Assembly: GCF_008935075.1 (NCBI RefSeq)
Contig: NZ_CP044545.1
Coordinates: 2,917,587 to 2,981,586 of the forward strand
Direction of reading: 5' to 3'
DNA: 64,000 bases
Origin: Pradoshia sp. D12
GTDB taxonomy: Bacteria > Bacillota > Bacilli > Bacillales > Pradoshiaceae
How positions within the stretch are numbered: position 1 is the stretch's first letter; each line of letters starts with the position of its first letter. The notes under the pieces were generated by a model. The model was not told the origin of the DNA and did not search any database. It saw nothing but the letters and a program-made list of their open reading frames with translations. Both the position numbers and the translations under genes were made by a program. Of the stretch, positions 62,158-64,000 are shown in pieces.

Positions 62158-63783
62158 CTAACCCCCATACCTTTGATGAAATTGGGAATCCTGAAAAAAC
62201 GGTTGTTGAGCAGCATGCTGATACATAGGGTGACTCATGCCTTGCTGTTCATACTGACCCATTTGTTGACCCATTCCTTGTTGGTCATACTGGCCCATTG
62301 AATGACTCATACCTTGTTGGTCATACTGACCCATTGGCTGACTCATACCTTGTTGGTCATACTGACCCATTGGCTGACTCATACCTTGTTGGTCATACTG
62401 GCCCATTGAATGACTCATACCTTGCTGGTCATACTGACCCATCGATTGACTCATACCTTGCTGGTCATACTGACCCATCGATTGACTCATACCTTGCTGG
62501 TCATACTGACCCATTGGCTGACTCATACCTTGTTGGCCATACTTGCCCATTGAATGACTCATACCTTGTTGGCCATACTTGCCCATTGAATGACTCATAC
62601 CTTGTTGGTCATATTGATTCATTGGCTGATAAAAAGACCCCTGTGCTCCTGTATCAGAACAGCCGCAGCCTTTCGGTATATACCCATCAAACGGAATATA
62701 TTGCTGTTGTTGCTGTTGCTGTTGATAATGATGATCCATCATATGGCTTGACGATTCCATCCCATAATGGGAAGATTCATATCCATGATGCCCAAATCCT
62801 GGATGTTGATAGTAGCCTTGTGTTCCCTGTACAGGGAATTGGCCATACGGGGACATCGTTCCGCCTTGATGATACCCTTGCTGCTGCGGATAATAATCCC
62901 CATGGTGGCCTCCCATCTTATGGCTTGATTCGTGGTGCCCATAGTGAAAGCTTGAACTGTCTTCCATTCCGTCTCCATGACCCCAGTAAGGCTGGTGGAA
63001 AGACGGTTGGTGATAAGACGGTCCAGTCATATATGACTGATTAAAATAAGGCGTTGGATAGGCCATGCATGGATGCATCATAACTGGCGGGCAGCATGGA
63101 TCATAATATGGAATCATAGGCGGACAATATTCCGGCATATACTGCGGCATTGGCTGCGGTTTCGGCATTGGCATGGGCTGTGGCTTCGGCATTGGTTTTT
63201 CCATTTTCTTCGGCTTTTCTTTTATGATTGGCTTTTCTTTTATGACTGGCTTCTCTTTAACTTTAGGTACCTCCTTAATAATAGGCATAGGAGGAGGTGT
63301 TTGCATTTCCATTTTGGCCATATTCATTAAATAATAGTTGTTGATATCAATTTCTGGTACAACAGGTTTTACAATGGCCTGTGGGGCGACATACGGCATT
63401 TTAGGCATTTCTTTAACAGGCTTTTCTTTTTTAATATCCATCGGTTGTATTGGCATCTCCTTCACTGCTGGTGGTGGTGACACAATCGGCATCTCTTTCG
63501 GTTTACTCGGAACTGTCTCGGTCTCTGCTTTTATACTTTCCTTCACATTTGAACTCCCACCTGAAATAGGAACTTCCTTTACGGTTCCAAAATTAATCTT
63601 TGTATTGCCTCCTTTTTTTACAGATGGAGACGTATTATCGGGTATTTTAATTTTCATGCCAGGCATCAGCATATCCGGATTGCTGAGCTGTGAATTCATT
63701 TTCTTTAATGTTTCAAAATTCACTCCATATTTCTTAGCAATCTTCCATAATGTGTCGCCCTTTTGGACGATGTGTATTTTCAC
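62158..63783 (-). CDS. safA: SafA, spore coat assembly protein (possible C-terminal nonsense codon)
   Basis: A protein of about 541 residues, larger than B. subtilis SafA, that organises inner coat proteins. A LysM domain (residues 1-48) begins MKIHIVQKGDTLWKIAKKYG. Then come a Lys/Pro-rich segment, a P/M/Y/H-rich region and 11 tandem copies of a 12-residue unit like MGQYDQQGMSQS. GTG 63783 follows GGGAGG by eight bases. The frame ends at TAG 62160-62158, but 41 further codons are open to a TGA that overlaps the next start. Confidence 0.92.
   Translation of the reverse strand: MKIHIVQKGDTLWKIAKKYGVNFETLKKMNSQLSNPDMLMPGMKIKIPDNTSPSVKKGGNTKINFGTVKEVPISGGSSNVKESIKAETETVPSKPKEMPIVSPPPAVKEMPIQPMDIKKEKPVKEMPKMPYVAPQAIVKPVVPEIDINNYYLMNMAKMEMQTPPPMPIIKEVPKVKEKPVIKEKPIIKEKPKKMEKPMPKPQPMPMPKPQPMPQYMPEYCPPMIPYYDPCCPPVMMHPCMAYPTPYFNQSYMTGPSYHQPSFHQPYWGHGDGMEDSSSFHYGHHESSHKMGGHHGDYYPQQQGYHQGGTMSPYGQFPVQGTQGYYQHPGFGHHGYESSHYGMESSSHMMDHHYQQQQQQQQYIPFDGYIPKGCGCSDTGAQGSFYQPMNQYDQQGMSHSMGKYGQQGMSHSMGKYGQQGMSQPMGQYDQQGMSQSMGQYDQQGMSQSMGQYDQQGMSHSMGQYDQQGMSQPMGQYDQQGMSQPMGQYDQQGMSHSMGQYDQQGMGQQMGQYEQQGMSHPMYQHAAQQPFFQDSQFHQRYGG
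62227..62622 (-). repeat. 36-bp tandem repeat inside safA (11 units)
   Basis: Eleven in-frame units encode M-[GN]-[QK]-Y-[DGE]-Q-Q-G-M-[SG]-[HQ]-[SPQ]. Variation is mostly in the last two residues. The same stretch gives a long but spurious frame on the plus strand. Confidence 0.95.
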
Positions 63784-63956
63784 GCATAATCCCTCCCTAC
63801 GCATATGTCCATATATACTATGATTGATTGGGCAGATTGCTATTGATTTAAGAAAATTTATGCGGAATTATTCTGGTTTATGAAGGAAATCCCTCTATGT
63901 TACAATAAAGACAACCAGTATTTTAAAATAACACCTAAGCAAGGAGGGCATAAGTG

Positions 63957-64000
63957 ATGACCCAGAAAAAATATACAACAGAAGAACGGCGTAAATATAT
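63957..64000 (+). CDS. Start of an unidentified gene, possibly NiaR-type regulator
   Basis: ATG 63957 lies nine bases after AAGGAGGG, and the frame MTQKKYTTEERRKYI is open to the window end. In B. subtilis the next genes are the nad/nifS/niaR group, and NiaR (YrxA) begins with a similar charged N-terminus leading into a helix-turn-helix. Fifteen residues are too few for a firm call. Confidence 0.6.
   Translation, partial: MTQKKYTTEERRKY

Noticed and set aside
62298-63044. Long plus-strand open frame of 248 codons rich in DSYLVGHTDP repeats
   Set aside because: It is the antisense image of the safA repeat; it lacks a ribosome site and the minus strand has the LysM protein.

Overview
The window looks like a stretch of the chromosome of an endospore-forming, low-GC Bacillaceae bacterium related to, but not the same as, Bacillus subtilis. 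The evidence is the AT-rich composition, strong AGGAGG-type ribosome binding sites, frequent TTG/GTG starts, sporulation genes (sigK, spoVB, bofC, safA, a YjcZ-type peptide) and long collinearity with the B. subtilis yrr/yrv/yrb region (remembered gene order, not a search). Most genes are on the minus strand. I do not assign a species.

Layout. 1-2.7 kb: start of an MMPL exporter, an uninterrupted sigK, and small sporulation-type peptide genes. 2.9-7.1 kb: a four-gene operon (two CydDC-like ABC half-transporters, a DUF454 protein and a small four-helix membrane protein) behind an exact Fur box; this is not part of the usual backbone. 7.2-8.7 kb: yrhC, mtnN, yrzA. 8.65-9.62 kb: an array of about 124-bp elements that fold into long hairpins, with compensatory changes between copies. 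9.6-27.5 kb: backbone genes for wall synthesis (pbpI, mltG), transcript elongation (greA), pyrimidine salvage (udk), tRNA wobble uridine modification (trhP1, trhP2, trmR), the ruvX-yrzL-alaS block with a T-box, and recD2. 27.8-31.2 kb: an SGNH hydrolase and a P-type cation ATPase sit between yrrB and mnmA.

31.3-45.9 kb: sulfur and tRNA thiolation (mnmA, yrvO, cymR), rarA, tcdA, a 6S RNA gene, hisS-aspS under a His T-box, a cell wall amidase, then dtd-relA-apt. 46-59.2 kb: recJ, secDF, comN, spoVB, yajC, the queuosine genes tgt-queA, and ruvAB. 59.3-64 kb: bofC, a solitary copy of the structured repeat, a metallophosphoesterase, a CotS-like kinase-fold protein, safA, and the first codons of a plus-strand gene.

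Main themes are tRNA biology (two synthetase T-boxes, s2U, mo5U, ct6A, queuosine), recombination and repair (recD2, rarA, recJ, ruvAB), and late sporulation control (sigK and bofC act in the same pro-sigma-K pathway; safA builds the inner coat).

The observations most worth following up are the covarying hairpin repeat family, the in-frame amber codon in safA followed by a 41-codon open extension that ends exactly on the next start codon, and the Fur-controlled CydDC-like/DUF454 operon. All functional calls rest on sequence reading and family knowledge; no search was run.
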